From Stramenopiles sp. TOSAG23-3 (taxonomy: Eukaryota > Sar): a stretch of DNA of 16,985 nt. The notes under the pieces are model-generated. The model was not told where the DNA came from, did not search any database, and saw nothing but the letters and a program-made list of their open reading frames with translations. A program made the translations under genes and the position numbers. Location: assembly GCA_900128585.1 (NCBI GenBank), contig LT642468.1, positions 1 through 16,985 of the forward strand, given 5' to 3'. Shown here in pieces: positions 15,720 through 16,985 of the stretch. How positions within the stretch are numbered: position 1 is the first letter of the stretch; the number at the start of each line of letters is the position of its first letter.

Positions 15720-16985
15720 TCAATCCGTCACTATATCCTCTTTCGTTCGTCGCAGAATTATCGTGTTGACTGAGGGCCACTTACTACCTTCCCGAACACC
15801 TTTAGCTGCAGCAATAGCCGCAATTGAAGCAATTGAAAGGGGCGTGCCCCCAGATAAAAACGATAACCAAGCACACAGTCTCCGTGGCGTTGTGGGGGTG
15901 TTGTCCGACAAACACCATCTAAAGTGCCCACTCAGTTTGTTGACTTTTTCGAATTTTTTGTTCGCAGTCGTTCCGATTGAGCGAGCTTCATCCAAGACAA
16001 CTCGGTCGTACGTTCCCAGATGAAGATATGTTACGCCTACACCGGGCTTTTCTCCGTGTTTTTCTGGTCCTGCGCGCTTAATCCAAGCGCTTTTTCTCAC
16101 AGCGCGCTTTGGGTCAACTTCGTTACACGAGATTATTTTGTAAGTAGACACAACGACATCGTACTGGTCAAAATAGTTTCTTGGGTCCAGGAGGGCACAT
16201 ACATGACGAATCCTCTGGGTCTTCTTTCCAGTATAAAAATGGGCTTTTAAGTTTGGAACACCCGCCAGCGTTTCATGCCAAAGCGTTAGCCTTGCGTCTG
16301 TTGTTATGACCAAAGTTGGCTTTGTTGCGTGAGCAATTGTCACGCTCAGCATGGCAGCAAGCGTAGAGGCCTTTTTCAGCCCTGGCGCGTCACAAAAAAT
16401 ACCCCCCCGGAGCACGGACTGAAAACTGTTGGGAGGTTCCGCTTTGTAATACGAGCTTCCCAGCGTAGAGTCCGAGACGTGCCTTGCGATTTCCAGACGA
16501 CCCTCTCGAAGGAGCATCCATATCAACGCTGTGTGTTGGTGCCTTTCTAAGCGCTTGATACGATCGTCTGGTCCTCTCTTGTTGCCGCCGTGCAATTGGT
16601 GGACATTTAAAGCGTTTGCACGCCGGGAGCGACTGTCTTTCAGGACAGACACGCGAACCTTCATGGGGGCCGTGCTCGGGTCACCGTGGGAGCAATCTTC
16701 GTCGTCGAGCCAAGAGCTTGCGCCAGCAACTTCGTCTTTTGCATAGCTGTCCCCTATTACCTTTCCCACGCCAAAGTGTATGCTTTTCATGGGCGACAGA
16801 GTCTTCCCTTCCTGCTTGTCCTTCTTGATACTAGACGCGGAAAACAAAATGGGGGAATCTTCATAAGATGGAGACATAAGACTTCTAGTGATAGTGTTTG
16901 CATAGTTTTGGTCATAACGACTGCCTCGGGCGGTTCCTAGCTCCGCCTTTATCGGCGTAATTTGTTCAATAACTACCGTTTCGTT
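15720..16985 (-). CDS. Degenerate single-lobe SNF2/Rad5-like ATPase (5' partial)
   Basis: The frame is open for 36 codons upstream of the first ATG (16877) to the window edge, so the true start probably lies outside. Residue numbers here count from that ATG (385 aa). Residues 1-105 are low-complexity. The SNF2 N-lobe follows: LERHQHTALIWMLLRE (110-125, as in the Rad5/HLTF PHQ..AL.WM..RE motif), motif I GGIFCDAPGLKKAS (158-171), motif Ia-like PTLVITT (187-193), YDVVVSTY (239-246), motif II VVLDEARS (293-300), motif III-like RWCLSDNTP (320-328) and the lobe-ending ILRRTKED (374-381). Compared with the family, motif I has KA where Gly and Thr stand in GLGKT, DEAH/DEGH is DEAR, and TGTP is altered. 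The protein stops right after lobe 1: no HELICc lobe, RING or C-terminal domain. It may be a pseudoenzyme, a truncated gene or a decaying duplicate; the reading frame itself is clean. Confidence 0.8.
   Translation of the reverse strand, partial: NETVVIEQITPIKAELGTARGSRYDQNYANTITRSLMSPSYEDSPILFSASSIKKDKQEGKTLSPMKSIHFGVGKVIGDSYAKDEVAGASSWLDDEDCSHGDPSTAPMKVRVSVLKDSRSRRANALNVHQLHGGNKRGPDDRIKRLERHQHTALIWMLLREGRLEIARHVSDSTLGSSYYKAEPPNSFQSVLRGGIFCDAPGLKKASTLAAMLSVTIAHATKPTLVITTDARLTLWHETLAGVPNLKAHFYTGKKTQRIRHVCALLDPRNYFDQYDVVVSTYKIISCNEVDPKRAVRKSAWIKRAGPEKHGEKPGVGVTYLHLGTYDRVVLDEARSIGTTANKKFEKVNKLSGHFRWCLSDNTPTTPRRLCAWLSFLSGGTPLSIASIAAIAAAKGVREGSKWPSVNTIILRRTKEDIVTD

Overview
This is a nuclear-type eukaryotic window. 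It carries six protein genes that are dense and unbroken inside their reading frames: nascent polypeptide-associated complex alpha, a coiled-coil protein, methylcrotonyl-CoA carboxylase beta, a phosphoinositide 3-kinase, a leucine-rich-repeat protein and a SNF2-type ATPase fragment. About 73% of the window is coding. Coding DNA is moderately GC-rich, while the spacers are very AT-rich and full of microsatellites and homopolymers. All three standard stop codons are used as stops, and no CDS needs an intron, even the 5.3 kb kinase. Intron-poor genes, a class I-type PI3K with PH domains, a mitochondrial leucine-catabolism enzyme and possible flagellar proteins would suit a flagellate protist such as a labyrinthulomycete or other stramenopile. 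The taxon is inference at low confidence.

Layout, left to right: 1-501 (-) NAC alpha, 3' end outside the window; 502-2171 AT-rich spacer; 2172-4199 (+) coiled-coil protein; 4200-4488 short convergent spacer; 4489-6228 (-) MCC beta with a candidate leader intron; 6229-8034 long divergent AT-rich spacer; 8035-13368 (+) PI3K of 1,777 aa; 13369-13928 spacer; 13929-15416 (+) LRR protein; 15417-15719 short convergent spacer; 15720-16985 (-) degenerate single-lobe SNF2 protein, still open at its 5' side at the window edge.

The genes do not form an operon or an obvious pathway; they look like ordinary housekeeping and signalling neighbours. The most unusual items are: (1) the domain order of the PI3K (PH, Ras-binding, WW-like, C2, second PH, helical, kinase); (2) the SNF2 protein, which has altered ATPase motifs and no second helicase lobe; and (3) a shared sequence, ACAGCCAATTTT(T/C)TTGTT, found downstream of three genes, always in the sense direction of the gene it follows, which suggests a 3'-end signal. 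I saw no CRISPR array, tRNA, rRNA, transposase or prokaryotic defence system.
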